Assembly (NCBI GenBank): GCA_024404095.1 | Contig: JAKSQO010000002.1 | Coordinates: forward strand, 62,001 to 126,000 | Length of the DNA: 64,000 nt | Reading direction: 5' to 3' | Source of the DNA: Clostridia bacterium | GTDB taxonomy: Bacteria; Bacillota; Clostridia; Oscillospirales; Acutalibacteraceae | Part shown: positions 19,282 through 27,725 of the stretch, one piece after another | Layout: every line of letters begins with the position of its first letter | How positions within the stretch are numbered: position 1 is the first letter of the stretch | Made by a program: the position numbers and the translations under genes | Notes under the pieces: generated by a model | The model's input: the letters and a program-made list of their open reading frames with translations, nothing else | The model's database searches: none | Told to the model about the DNA's origin: nothing

Positions 19282-20166
19282 TTAAAATACCTTGCCGATA
19301 ATGTCCGAAACGTTTTTCTGTATGCCCTCGGCAACATCGGGCTTGTTCATTGAATAAACGTGAATGTTGTTTATTCCGTTTGCATAGAGGTCGATAATCT
19401 GGTCGGTTGCATAGGCTATGCCTGCCTGCTTCATTGCGGCAGGGTCTGAGCCGAACTTGTCAACGAGCGACTTGAATCGCTGAGGCATAAACGAGCCCGA
19501 AAGCTTTATGGCTCTCTGAACCTGATTTGCATTTGTTATGGGCATAATTCCCGGCAAAACCGGAATGGTTATACCTGCCTCACGGATTTTATACATAAAG
19601 TTGAAGAACAGATTATTGTCAAATACCATCTGAGTTGTGAGAAAATCAACGCCTGCGTCAACCTTTTCTTTGAGATGTTTTATATCCTCTTTCTGACTTG
19701 TGCTTTCGGGATGAACCTCGGGGTAGCATGCCGCACCGATACAGAAATCACCGTCACTTTCCTTAAGCTGACGCACAAGGTCAATAGCGTAGCCGTATTC
19801 CCAACCGCTTCGGTCGCTTTCGAGAAGCTCGGTAGTAAGGTCTCCGCGCAGAGCCATTACGTTCTGTATGCCGAAATTTTTCATCTTTTCTATCTGAGCG
19901 GTTACGGTCTTTTTATCAGATGATACACAGGTGAGATGTGCAAGGGCAGGAATATCGAATTTATCCATTATGTTCTTAACGATGTCAAGAGTGAAGTTGC
20001 TCACACCGCCGCCTGCGCCGTAGGTAACACTCATAAATGACGGATTCAGAGCCGCAATAGCCTCGGTTGCCGCTTTTACATTTTCAAAGGATGTTTCTTT
20101 TTTCGGCGGAAAAACCTCAAAGGAAAGCGAAATTCTTTCATCTTTTATGATATCAATAATTTTCAT
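19282..20166 (-). CDS. metF: 5,10-methylenetetrahydrofolate reductase
   Basis: ATG at 20166 (MKIIDIIKD) is preceded by GGAGG; the upstream ATG at 20196 is not. 294 residues, the usual size for the single-domain bacterial enzyme. Family motifs: SFEVFPPKKE near the start, FMSVTYGAGGG, HLTCVSSDKK, the NVMALRGD folate/FAD region, GAACYPEVHPES and the C-terminal FLTTQMVFDN and VLPGIMP. The flavoprotein reduces methylene-THF to methyl-THF, supplying methyl groups for methionine synthesis or serving one-carbon metabolism in anaerobes. It is cytoplasmic and seems monocistronic. Confidence 0.95.
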   Translation of the reverse strand: MKIIDIIKDERISLSFEVFPPKKETSFENVKAATEAIAALNPSFMSVTYGAGGGVSNFTLDIVKNIMDKFDIPALAHLTCVSSDKKTVTAQIEKMKNFGIQNVMALRGDLTTELLESDRSGWEYGYAIDLVRQLKESDGDFCIGAACYPEVHPESTSQKEDIKHLKEKVDAGVDFLTTQMVFDNNLFFNFMYKIREAGITIPVLPGIMPITNANQVQRAIKLSGSFMPQRFKSLVDKFGSDPAAMKQAGIAYATDQIIDLYANGINNIHVYSMNKPDVAEGIQKNVSDIIGKVF

Positions 20167-20251
20167 ATGTGTACCTCCGATGTGCTGATTGAACATTTTT
20201 TACATTTTAACATAAATAATCCGATTTGCAAGCTAAAGTTTTATACTGTAC

Positions 20252-20280
20252 TTGTAAATTGTGAGCTTTTCCGATATAAT
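20252..20280 (+). promoter_or_regulatory. Sigma-A promoter of the YolD-like gene
   Basis: TTGTAA (20252-20257), exactly 17 bp, TATAAT (20275-20280), 31 bp before the ATG at 20312. Confidence 0.75.
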
Positions 20281-20311
20281 AAAGGCAATGTATAATGAAA
20301 GGAGCGGTGAT

Positions 20312-20707
20312 ATGGGTAAATATGATGACATAATAAATCTTCCGCACCACGTTTCAAATAACCGCTCCCGTATTCCGAGAGAAGAGCGTGCCGCTCAGTT
20401 TTCACCGTTTGCCGCGTTAACGGGATTTGACGATATGATAACCGAGGAAGGCAGATGGGTTGACAGCAAAAGTGAAACAGACGAAAATCAGAAAGTAATA
20501 ATAAATGAAAAGCTGATTGAAATTCAGACAAAAATTGAGGAGCATCCGACAGCAACAGCAGAATACTTTCTGCCTGACAGCGAAAAAGAGGGCGGAGCTT
20601 ATACACATATAACGGACATAGTTAAAAAAATAGATTCTCAAAACAGCGAGATTGTTTTTGAAAGCGGAACAAGGATTCCGTTTGAAAATATTATCTCAAT
20701 AGATTAG
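20312..20707 (+). CDS. YolD-like family protein
   Basis: ATG at 20312 follows AAAGGAGCGG. The 131-residue protein carries the characteristic start of this clostridial YolD-like group: YDDIINLPHHVSNNR, then RAAQFSPFAALTGFDDMI, followed by a helical stretch and an ending like TGTRIPFENIISID. YolD-like proteins in Bacillus are associated with UV-damage tolerance and usually sit before a Y-family DNA polymerase gene. Here no polymerase follows: a terminator and then a PnuC-like gene come next. Its role is therefore undefined; an accessory part in lesion bypass is only a family-based guess. Confidence 0.85.
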   Translation: MGKYDDIINLPHHVSNNRSRIPREERAAQFSPFAALTGFDDMITEEGRWVDSKSETDENQKVIINEKLIEIQTKIEEHPTATAEYFLPDSEKEGGAYTHITDIVKKIDSQNSEIVFESGTRIPFENIISID

Positions 20708-20712
20708 CATAC

Positions 20713-20754
20713 AGGGCTTTATTCTTTGCGGGGATAAAGCTCTTTTATTTTTTT
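20713..20754 (+). terminator. Terminator of the YolD-like gene
   Basis: AGGGCTTTAT (20713-20722) pairs with ATAAAGCTCT (20734-20743) through one G-U pair, followed by a T-rich tract. Confidence 0.8.
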
Positions 20755-20755
20755 G

Positions 20756-20784
20756 TTGCAAGACGAGACTGACGGTGATATAAT
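20756..20784 (+). promoter_or_regulatory. Sigma-A promoter of the PnuC-like gene
   Basis: TTGCAA (20756-20761), exactly 17 bp, TATAAT (20779-20784). The predicted start site leaves only about 25 nt of leader, too short for a riboswitch. Confidence 0.75.
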
Positions 20785-20816
20785 GAGCGAAGATTTCTGA
20801 AATAGAGGGGATTATT

Positions 20817-21482
20817 ATTAACAGTTTTATAAAACCGAAAGAGCTTGTTACTGTTCTGATAATGGCGATTCTGCTTACTGTATCGGGTTTAATTTTTCAT
20901 CAAAGCTTTTTCAGAATACTGCCGCTGTTTATTTCACTTGCGGTAATGATTTTACAGGCAAAGGTCAGCCGTTACGCATTTCTTGTCGGCGGACTTAATT
21001 CAATTCTTTATGCTGTGGTTTATTTTTATTACGGACTTTACGGCGTTGCGGCTCAGGCTTTTCTGTTTTCTTTTCCGATGCAGATTATCACATTTTTTAA
21101 CTGGAAAAAGAATGCGGAGAAAGATACCGTCAGATTCAGAAGAATGAAGGGCTGGCAATATGCCGTATGCATCGTTTCGTACATTGTGGCGTGGGTTGGC
21201 TTGTACTTTATCCTTAAACACATTGGCTCGGATTATGCGGTGCTTGATAACACGGTGACTTTGTTAGGCATTTTTGCCTCGGTTCTGACAGTATTTGCAT
21301 ATATCGAATATGCGTGGCTGCTTTTGTCTGTGTCGATAATGAATATTTTCCTTTATATTCAGGTTATTCCTGTTCACCATGACCAGGTAACATATCTCGT
21401 ATACGGTATTTATTCGCTGGTTTGTATTTCAATGCACTTCCGAAAAGCAAGAAGATTGTATAAAGAACAACAGAATAAATAA
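20817..21482 (+). CDS. pnuC: PnuC-like nicotinamide riboside transporter, probable AUU start
   Basis: A membrane protein with about seven helices; the C-terminal segments (ASVLTVFAYIEYAWLLLSV, then YGIYSLVCISMHFRKARR) and the central FFNWKKN fit the PnuC family of facilitated carriers for ribosylated vitamin B3 precursors. The first ATG in frame (20862) would cut into the first helix and has no ribosome site. The open frame upstream encodes NSFIKPKELVTVLIMAI, matching typical PnuC N-termini. A GAGGGG sequence (20805-20810) is placed for an ATT at 20817, giving 221 residues. The true start is uncertain; the family call is moderately firm. Confidence 0.78.
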   Translation: MNSFIKPKELVTVLIMAILLTVSGLIFHQSFFRILPLFISLAVMILQAKVSRYAFLVGGLNSILYAVVYFYYGLYGVAAQAFLFSFPMQIITFFNWKKNAEKDTVRFRRMKGWQYAVCIVSYIVAWVGLYFILKHIGSDYAVLDNTVTLLGIFASVLTVFAYIEYAWLLLSVSIMNIFLYIQVIPVHHDQVTYLVYGIYSLVCISMHFRKARRLYKEQQNK

Positions 21483-21516
21483 TAATAAGGTCGGCTTTTA
21501 CGCCGACCTTATTATT
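21481..21516. terminator. Bidirectional terminator between pnuC and htrA
   Basis: Perfect 15-bp stem (21481-21495 / 21502-21516) with a 6-nt loop; A- and T-rich outer arms give a T-run on either strand. Confidence 0.88.
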
Positions 21517-21518
21517 AT

Positions 21519-23093
21519 TTAAAATCCGAACTGTTCAAAGAAGTTTGTTGTTGTTTCCTGTTCAAGCTCTGAGCCTGTGCCGTCATCCTCGACAAGCTTT
21601 ACATTGATTGTGAACTCGCTGACTGAGTAATCGTCATTGGGTCTGCAAATGGTAAGCTTAAGCTCGTCGCCGACCTTGCCGTTCTGAATGGTGTCAAGCA
21701 GAACATCGGCTGTTGTAAGCTCCTTGCCGTTAACCTTTGTAATAATATCGCCAACCTGAGCCTTGGTGCCTATGAGTGCGCTGTCATCTGAAATTTTAGC
21801 AATAACAAGAGAGCCTGCGGGCAGACGGTTGATTCTTACAACCATACCGTAGTCCTGTCTGCTTGTTGCACCGAGGTAGGAAATTCCAAGCTTGGGTCTG
21901 TTGGTAACGTAACCGTTAGCTATGATGTCATCAATAATCGGCTTTGCATCTGTAATCGGAATGGAGAATGCCATTCCTTCGTAACCTGTGCTTACGATTT
22001 TTGAAGAGTTGATTCCGATAACCTGACCGGATTCATTAAGAAGTGCGCCGCCCGAGTTGCCTGAGTTAATCGGAGTTGTGTGCTGAATACATTCCATTTC
22101 GTATCCGCTTTCACTGCTTATCGGTCTGTCAATCGCAGAAATCATACCGTTTGTGAATGAACCGAAGAAATCTGTTCCGCCGGGGTTACCGATTGCATAA
22201 ACCTGCTGACCGATAACAAGATTTGAGGAATCGCCGAATACTGCGGCGGTAAGACCTGTTTTCTTGATTTTGATAACACCGATATCTGTCTTTACATCAA
22301 AACCGACCATTTCTGCATCGTATGTTTTATTATCGCAGTCCTGTACGGTCATTTTATATTCGGGAGATTTTGCTTTCTTGATAACGTGAGCGCAGGTAAG
22401 GATGTATGTGTATGTGCCGCTCTTATCCTCGCCCATAACGATTCCCGAGCCTTCACCGATTTTGTTTTCGGTGGTTGAGGATGTCAGGAAAGACTGAGAC
22501 TGACCGTAAACAAGTATACCGACATTGAATTTTTGAGCTTCGGAAGCGATTTCCGCTGAGCTTTTAGAAGCCGCGCTGAGTGAAGGCGCATCGGAAATCT
22601 GAATCTGTGTAGTATCCTTTTTGGCAGCCTTCTTATTGTCTGTGCCTTTCAGCTTTGGAACAACTGTGATGGCAGTAAGAAGTATTGCAACACAGACAAA
22701 GACAGCAACAACAGCAGCGAGAAAAGCTACAAAGCCTTTTTTGCTTTTCTTTTTCTTTACATCAGCTTCTACATACGGTGCGTTTGCGCCGTTCATGTAC
22801 TGATAATTCTGCTGAGGCGGACGGTTATTGAACTGATTGTCCGAATACGGGCTGTAAGTCGGTTCGGAGTGGTTCTGTGAATAATTCGGCTGAGAGTTGT
22901 ATCCGCTGTACGGATTCTGACTATTGTAAGAATTATTCTCCGAATAGTTATTTTCGGGCTGAGGCGGAGTAGCGCTTTCAGGCTCCGTATAGGGGTTTGC
23001 CTGCTGATATGCGTTTTCCTCAGCGGGTTTTTCTTCAGTTTTTTCGGGTTCATTGTTTTCTGTCGGATTGAACCCGTATTCGTTGTCGTTCAT
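21519..23093 (-). CDS. HtrA/DegP-like membrane serine protease with PDZ domain
   Basis: 524 residues. A cytoplasmic N-terminal region of about 110 residues is rich in Asn, Gln, Pro, Tyr and Ser. One transmembrane helix follows (GFVAFLAAVVAVFVCVAIL). The extracellular trypsin-like domain has the triad His in LTCAHVI, Asp in KTDIGVIKI and Ser in NSGNSGGAL. The C-terminal PDZ domain has the AQVGDIITKVNGKEL signature. Such proteins degrade or refold damaged exported proteins. It is the last gene of a response regulator-kinase-HtrA series on the minus strand, recalling CssRS-HtrA of Bacillus, which senses secretion stress; that functional parallel is inference. Confidence 0.93.
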   Translation of the reverse strand: MNDNEYGFNPTENNEPEKTEEKPAEENAYQQANPYTEPESATPPQPENNYSENNSYNSQNPYSGYNSQPNYSQNHSEPTYSPYSDNQFNNRPPQQNYQYMNGANAPYVEADVKKKKSKKGFVAFLAAVVAVFVCVAILLTAITVVPKLKGTDNKKAAKKDTTQIQISDAPSLSAASKSSAEIASEAQKFNVGILVYGQSQSFLTSSTTENKIGEGSGIVMGEDKSGTYTYILTCAHVIKKAKSPEYKMTVQDCDNKTYDAEMVGFDVKTDIGVIKIKKTGLTAAVFGDSSNLVIGQQVYAIGNPGGTDFFGSFTNGMISAIDRPISSESGYEMECIQHTTPINSGNSGGALLNESGQVIGINSSKIVSTGYEGMAFSIPITDAKPIIDDIIANGYVTNRPKLGISYLGATSRQDYGMVVRINRLPAGSLVIAKISDDSALIGTKAQVGDIITKVNGKELTTADVLLDTIQNGKVGDELKLTICRPNDDYSVSEFTINVKLVEDDGTGSELEQETTTNFFEQFGF

Positions 23094-23183
23094 GTATATT
23101 CCTCCTGTTCCTTATGGAACTTAATATGCCTTTACTGTAAACCTATGTTTTTAAAAACTCTTATAGATTTTGTGAACAAATTT

Positions 23184-24695
23184 TTAAATATTGTTCGGAA
23201 TCCAGAATGCAAATTCGGTGTACTCTCCGACCTTACTTTCTACTTTGATTTCGCCGCCGTGAAGCTCAACAATGCTCTTGCAGAGATAAAGTCCCAGACC
23301 TGCGCCGCGGACATCGTAGCTGCGGGATTTGTCAATCTTATAAAAGCGTTCAAATACCTTTGACAGTTCGTCACGCTCAATTCCTTCACCGCTGTTGCGG
23401 ATGCTGACAAAGGTTTTTTCACTGTCGCGGAAATCTTTTATAAATATATATCCGCCTTCGGGAGTAAACTTGACAGCGTTATCAATCAGATTGTAAACCA
23501 CCTGCATAAGCATATCCTCATCGGCTCTTATCATTGTGCTTTCCATTGAGTCAAGACCGATGATTTCAATTGATTTATCGTTGATTTTCTTTTCAAAAGA
23601 AAGAAGTGTTTTGAAAATATTCTTGCTGATATCAAACTCTTTTACATTCATCGGCATTTCGCCAGCTTCAAGCTTTGACATATTGAGCATACCTGTTACA
23701 AGACGGGAAAGACGTTTGACTTCGTCGGAAACAATGTGCAGATAATGGTTGTAGCTTTCCTGCGGAATGGTTCCGTCAAGCATGCCGTCAATGAATCCGC
23801 CGATTGATGTCATCGGTGTTTTCAGCTCGTGTGAGACATTGGCAACAAAGCTGCGGCGTGTAACCTCAAGCGTGGAAAGTGCCATCGCCATTGAGTTAAA
23901 TGCCTGTGCAAGCTCCGCCATTTCATCGTGCCCCCTAACGGTAACCTTGTAGCTGAAATCGCCCTGGGCATAGTGCTTTGTAGCCTCGGACATCTGACGA
24001 AGCGGACGTGTGAGCCTGTACGAAAGGAAGTAAACAGTGATAAATGAAACAACCATTGCGAGCAGAGCGGCAATCAGGAAAATCTGAAGAATTCTTCTTG
24101 CGTATTCATACCAGCTCTGAGTAATCGGTTCAGTCGCAAATACAATTGCGTTCGTCTTGCCGTTGACCGTTATCGGTGAGGCGGTTGTTATCTGATTAGT
24201 GCGGAATATTCCGCCGAGAGTGGAAACCTCGCTGAACTCACCGTCGGATGCTTCCTCGATGAACGATTTGTCAATGTGATAGTTTTTATGAATGAAGCAC
24301 GAAAAATGGCTGTTAATCATAAACTTTCCGTCATTCATCTCTTTGCAGACAATGACGTCACCGTTCATATTTGTGATAAAAATATCAGCACCTATCGCCT
24401 CAGACATAATGCTCATGTTGTTGCATATCATCATCAGCGGTGTGAATTCGGTGTCATCATTTTCATCTAAGGTAGGATAGTGCTCGTAAAAGCTCTGAAG
24501 CAGCTGCTCCGAGTTTGAAGCGATGATATCCGAATTGTGCTGAAGCGTTTTTTTCTGTTCGGTGTTCCAGTTCTTTGTTGCGATAAAAAGATAGGACGAG
24601 CAGAGGATGAAAACGCTCAGAAGAATAATTGAGGTAATGACTATCAGATATTTATTAAATATTTTTCTTGATTTTTTCTTTCTGTTCTTACCCAC
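23184..24695 (-). CDS. Sensor histidine kinase with HAMP domain
   Basis: 503 residues from a GTG at 24695, six bases after the response regulator stop. Order: transmembrane helix (about 17-35), extracellular sensor region of about 145 residues, second helix (about 190-215), HAMP domain (TRPLRQMSEATKHYAQGDF), phosphoacceptor helix VSHELKTPMTSIGGFIDGM, and HATPase domain with N box (VVYNLIDNAVKFTP), G1 box (NSGEGI) and G2 box (GAGLGLYL). It should autophosphorylate on the His and pass phosphate to the adjacent OmpR-type regulator. The signal is unknown; an htrA gene downstream suggests envelope stress. Confidence 0.94.
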   Translation of the reverse strand: MGKNRKKKSRKIFNKYLIVITSIILLSVFILCSSYLFIATKNWNTEQKKTLQHNSDIIASNSEQLLQSFYEHYPTLDENDDTEFTPLMMICNNMSIMSEAIGADIFITNMNGDVIVCKEMNDGKFMINSHFSCFIHKNYHIDKSFIEEASDGEFSEVSTLGGIFRTNQITTASPITVNGKTNAIVFATEPITQSWYEYARRILQIFLIAALLAMVVSFITVYFLSYRLTRPLRQMSEATKHYAQGDFSYKVTVRGHDEMAELAQAFNSMAMALSTLEVTRRSFVANVSHELKTPMTSIGGFIDGMLDGTIPQESYNHYLHIVSDEVKRLSRLVTGMLNMSKLEAGEMPMNVKEFDISKNIFKTLLSFEKKINDKSIEIIGLDSMESTMIRADEDMLMQVVYNLIDNAVKFTPEGGYIFIKDFRDSEKTFVSIRNSGEGIERDELSKVFERFYKIDKSRSYDVRGAGLGLYLCKSIVELHGGEIKVESKVGEYTEFAFWIPNNI

Positions 24696-24700
24696 AGAAA

Positions 24701-25402
24701 TCAGTCCCTGGTTTCAAATTTGTAGCCTACGCTCCATACTGTTTTGAGCTCCCATTTATCGGAAACTCCCTCAAGCTTTTCGCGTATTCTCTTAACGTGA
24801 ACGTCAACTGTACGGCTGTCACCGTAATAATCAAAGCCCCATACCTCGTCAAGAAGCTGGTCGCGTGTGAAAACACGGTTTGGGTTGCTTGCAAGGTGAT
24901 AGAGAAGCTCCATTTCCTTCGGCGGAGCCTCAACGCGCTTGCCGTCAACCTGAAGCTCATAGTTGGTAAGGTTAATCATAAGCTTGTCATAGATAACCTG
25001 CTTGATGTTTGCGCCTGTCTCCGCACCCGATGCACCTGATGTGCGACGGAGAACAGCCTTGATTCTTGCGAGAACCTCTTTGGCTTCAAAGGGCTTTGTA
25101 ATATAGTCATCAGCTCCGAGCTCAAGACCGAGAACCTTGTCGAAGGTTTCACCCTTGGCTGAAAGCATTATAATGGGCTTGTTTGAATATTTTCTGATTT
25201 CACGGCACACCTGCCAGCCGTCAAGCTCGGGGAGCATGATATCAAGAAGCATAAGGTCGGGCTGGTGTTCTGCAAAGGATCTGACTGCCTGCATACCCGT
25301 GTTTGCAATAATGACGGTGTAGCCCTCTTTTTCAAGATAAAGTCTCAGAAGCTCACAGATGTTTGTGTCGTCATCAACTACAAGTATTTTTTCGGTTGCC
25401 AT
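24701..25402 (-). CDS. OmpR/PhoB-family response regulator
   Basis: 233 residues. The receiver domain has acidic residues in VVDDD, the phospho-acceptor Asp in LMLLDIMLPELDG, the Thr/Ser position in IIMLSAKGE and the Lys in DYITKPFEAKEV. A short linker is followed by a winged-helix DNA-binding domain with LEGVSDKWELKTVWSVGYKF at the end. A GGAGGGA site precedes the ATG and a TATAAT (minus strand, 25435-25440) lies 32 bp upstream. First gene of the regulator-kinase-HtrA operon, so it probably controls htrA along with other envelope genes. Confidence 0.95.
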   Translation of the reverse strand: MATEKILVVDDDTNICELLRLYLEKEGYTVIIANTGMQAVRSFAEHQPDLMLLDIMLPELDGWQVCREIRKYSNKPIIMLSAKGETFDKVLGLELGADDYITKPFEAKEVLARIKAVLRRTSGASGAETGANIKQVIYDKLMINLTNYELQVDGKRVEAPPKEMELLYHLASNPNRVFTRDQLLDEVWGFDYYGDSRTVDVHVKRIREKLEGVSDKWELKTVWSVGYKFETRD

Positions 25403-25492
25403 AAATATCCCTCCGTGGTAAATTATTTAATTACATTATAAATTATTATTTGTCTAATTTATGAACTAATGTAAAATAATTTTTAAAATGAT

Positions 25493-26536
25493 TTATTTGA
25501 GTCCTACCTCAAAAACAGTAGTGGTTTTGTATTCTTCGCCTGCTTTGAATGTGCACTGCGGGAATGAGGGCTGGTTTGGTGTATCGGGATAGAACTGAGT
25601 TTCAAGGCAGAAGCCTGCGTGCTTTACAAGCGGCATACCGCCCTTGCCGAGAACCTTGCCGTTGAGAAAATTGCCTGTATAAACCTGAACGCCGGGCAGG
25701 TCTGTGTAAACCTTAAGCGTCCTGCCGCTTACCGGCTCATAAGCTGTTACGTCAGCCTCGCCGTCAACGTGTTTAATGCAGAAGTTATGGTCATAGCCCC
25801 CGCACTGTGTCAGCTGAATATCATCGGCATAGATTCTTTCGCCGATTGTGTGCGGCGCTGTGAAGTCAAATGCTGTGCCGTCAACGCTTCTGAGCTCGCC
25901 TGTGGGGATGCTGTCGGCATCGGTCGGAGTATAGTAAGGTGTGTTCATCTGCAGAACGTGACCGAGAACATCGGACATTGCCGAGCCTGTGAGATTGAAA
26001 TAAGTGTGGTTTGTGAAATTCATAACTGTGTCCCTGTCGCACACAGCGGAGTAGTCGATTACAACCTTGTTGTCCTCGGTAAGAGTGTATCTGACCTTTG
26101 CTGTCAGTTCACCCTCAAATCCGCTTGTGCCGTCGGGACTTGTGTATGAAAGCTCAACGGCATTATCGCCGACGATTTCGGCGTCCCATACTACGCAGGA
26201 AAATTCGCCGTCGCTGTGAAGGCAGGTTATGTCACGCTCGTTTTTATTGAGCTGATATTCCTTGCCGTTAAGGCTGAACTTGCCGTGAGCGATTCTGTTT
26301 GCGTATCTGCCGACTGTTTTACCCTGATTGTCGCTGAAAGAAACATGGCCGAAAAGACTGTCAAAGCCGACGGTGATATCGTTTATTCTGCCATACTTGT
26401 CGGGTGTGTAAAGTGCCTGCAGGGTTGCGCCGTAGGTGATAACCTGAAGCGTTACGTTATTGCTGTTTGATATTGAGTAAAGACGGACTTCATCGCCGTC
26501 GGGCATAAAGCCGAAGAATGATTCTTTAACTGACAT
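25493..26536 (-). CDS. galM: Aldose 1-epimerase (mutarotase)
   Basis: The open frame extends back to 26707, but that part overlaps the upstream acetyltransferase; the ATG at 26536 follows AAAGGAGAAA and gives the normal 347 residues. Motifs: ATLQALYTPDKYG near residue 35, GRYANRIAHGKF near 80 (substrate Arg), NFTNHTYFNLTG near 175 (acid His), GGYDHNFC near 245 and the catalytic Glu in CLETQFYPDTPNQ near 305. It interconverts alpha and beta anomers of galactose, glucose or related sugars in the cytoplasm. It is the last gene of a three-gene operon with an Eis-like acetyltransferase and a phosphoesterase. Confidence 0.94.
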   Translation of the reverse strand: MSVKESFFGFMPDGDEVRLYSISNSNNVTLQVITYGATLQALYTPDKYGRINDITVGFDSLFGHVSFSDNQGKTVGRYANRIAHGKFSLNGKEYQLNKNERDITCLHSDGEFSCVVWDAEIVGDNAVELSYTSPDGTSGFEGELTAKVRYTLTEDNKVVIDYSAVCDRDTVMNFTNHTYFNLTGSAMSDVLGHVLQMNTPYYTPTDADSIPTGELRSVDGTAFDFTAPHTIGERIYADDIQLTQCGGYDHNFCIKHVDGEADVTAYEPVSGRTLKVYTDLPGVQVYTGNFLNGKVLGKGGMPLVKHAGFCLETQFYPDTPNQPSFPQCTFKAGEEYKTTTVFEVGLK

Positions 26537-26549
26537 ACTGATTTCTCCT

Positions 26550-27713
26550 TTACATTGTGTCTGAGCCTGAAAGGTATGAGGGGAGCGGGAACCACTGCTG
26601 AACCTCGGGCGGAAGAACTCTTCTGTCTGAGGGGTAGTTTGAGAAGAATGCTCTTTCAGCGGCATGGTGACTGAATTCAAATTCTGCATCGCCGATAAAT
26701 TTTTCAACAGAGGTTACGTTGTTCTCTGATTTTATCTTAAGCTTTTCATCACCGCTTATGCCGTGAATCAGCACGGTAAGCTCACCGTCGCAGAGCTTAT
26801 CATAGCTTGACTTTGCCTTAAGGAATGCACGGATAACCTTTTCAAAATTATAAACAAGTATTGATTCACATCCACCTATGTCAAGACCCTCGCAGTTTTC
26901 GGTGAAAAACTTCACCTTGTCAACCTCAAACGGAGCGGTCGGGAATGACATACTGAAGCAATCTGTGTTTTCAAAGATACAGAGCACCGCTCTGCCGTAA
27001 TACTCGGGGCTGATAACGTCAAACTCCTGAATATAGTCAAAGTTGCGGGTTGTAAGATAGCCGACAAATTTACCGTTTTCCTTAATGACATAGGGAGTTA
27101 CATTCCACGAGCTGAGAATATCAAAATATTTTCCAGCAGGTCGCACGGAAATAACAGGAAGCTTTTCGTAAATTGCTGAAATTTTTCCGATTGTCTCTTT
27201 ATCAGTCGGGTCAAGCTTTTCAAGTGTCAGACCGCTCGGATTAGGGCCGAGAGTGTGCTTTACGGTCTGTCGGTTATAACGGAAGCAGTAGCGAACGCCT
27301 GCGGACTCAAAACCGAAGTAGCCGTATCTCTGACGCTGACCGCCAAGGTAAGCCATATCTGTGCCGTTCTGCTTCATATCCTCAACGGATATCTGCATAA
27401 GCTCTTTCATATAACCCATTGAGCGGTAGCTTTTGCCGACTGCAACATTGCCGATACAGCAGGTCTTAACGCTCTCGCCGCCGATAAGCATATCGTTGTA
27501 GAAATTGCCGATTGCCGAACGGAAATTTCCGTTTTCGTCCTGAACTACAAAGTTGTTGTATGCAGGACGGTATTCATCTTTATATATTTTCGGAAGCAGC
27601 TGAAGGAACTCTCTGTCATCATCTTCTTCATCTGTAAAGAAAACTTCATCAAGAAAGCTGATAAGCTTTTTGTTGTCTTCATCTCTGCCTCTGCCGTAGT
27701 AAAGTTCTGCCAT
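26550..27713 (-). CDS. Eis-like GNAT acetyltransferase
   Basis: 387 residues. An N-terminal GNAT domain includes the acetyl-CoA loop region CCIGNVAVGKSYRSMGYMKEL near residue 90 and the family phrase GGQRQRYGYFGFESAG near 125. A second GNAT-like half follows, and the C-terminal ~100 residues resemble the SCP2-like sterol-carrier fold found at the end of Eis proteins (CDGELTVLIHG, later FSHHAAERAFF). Eis-type enzymes acetylate amines such as aminoglycosides or peptides; the substrate here is unknown. Spacing is 12 bp from the phosphoesterase gene and 13 bp to galM. Confidence 0.82.
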   Translation of the reverse strand: MAELYYGRGRDEDNKKLISFLDEVFFTDEEDDDREFLQLLPKIYKDEYRPAYNNFVVQDENGNFRSAIGNFYNDMLIGGESVKTCCIGNVAVGKSYRSMGYMKELMQISVEDMKQNGTDMAYLGGQRQRYGYFGFESAGVRYCFRYNRQTVKHTLGPNPSGLTLEKLDPTDKETIGKISAIYEKLPVISVRPAGKYFDILSSWNVTPYVIKENGKFVGYLTTRNFDYIQEFDVISPEYYGRAVLCIFENTDCFSMSFPTAPFEVDKVKFFTENCEGLDIGGCESILVYNFEKVIRAFLKAKSSYDKLCDGELTVLIHGISGDEKLKIKSENNVTSVEKFIGDAEFEFSHHAAERAFFSNYPSDRRVLPPEVQQWFPLPSYLSGSDTM

Positions 27714-27725
27714 GTCTTTTCTCCT

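Noticed and set aside
20785-20816. Riboswitch upstream of the PnuC-like gene
   Set aside because: The likely promoter leaves a leader of only about 25 nt, too short for a known NAD- or vitamin-sensing aptamer.
26537-26707. 57-residue N-terminal extension of galM
   Set aside because: It overlaps the acetyltransferase gene, has no ribosome site, and the ATG at 26536 gives the normal protein length.
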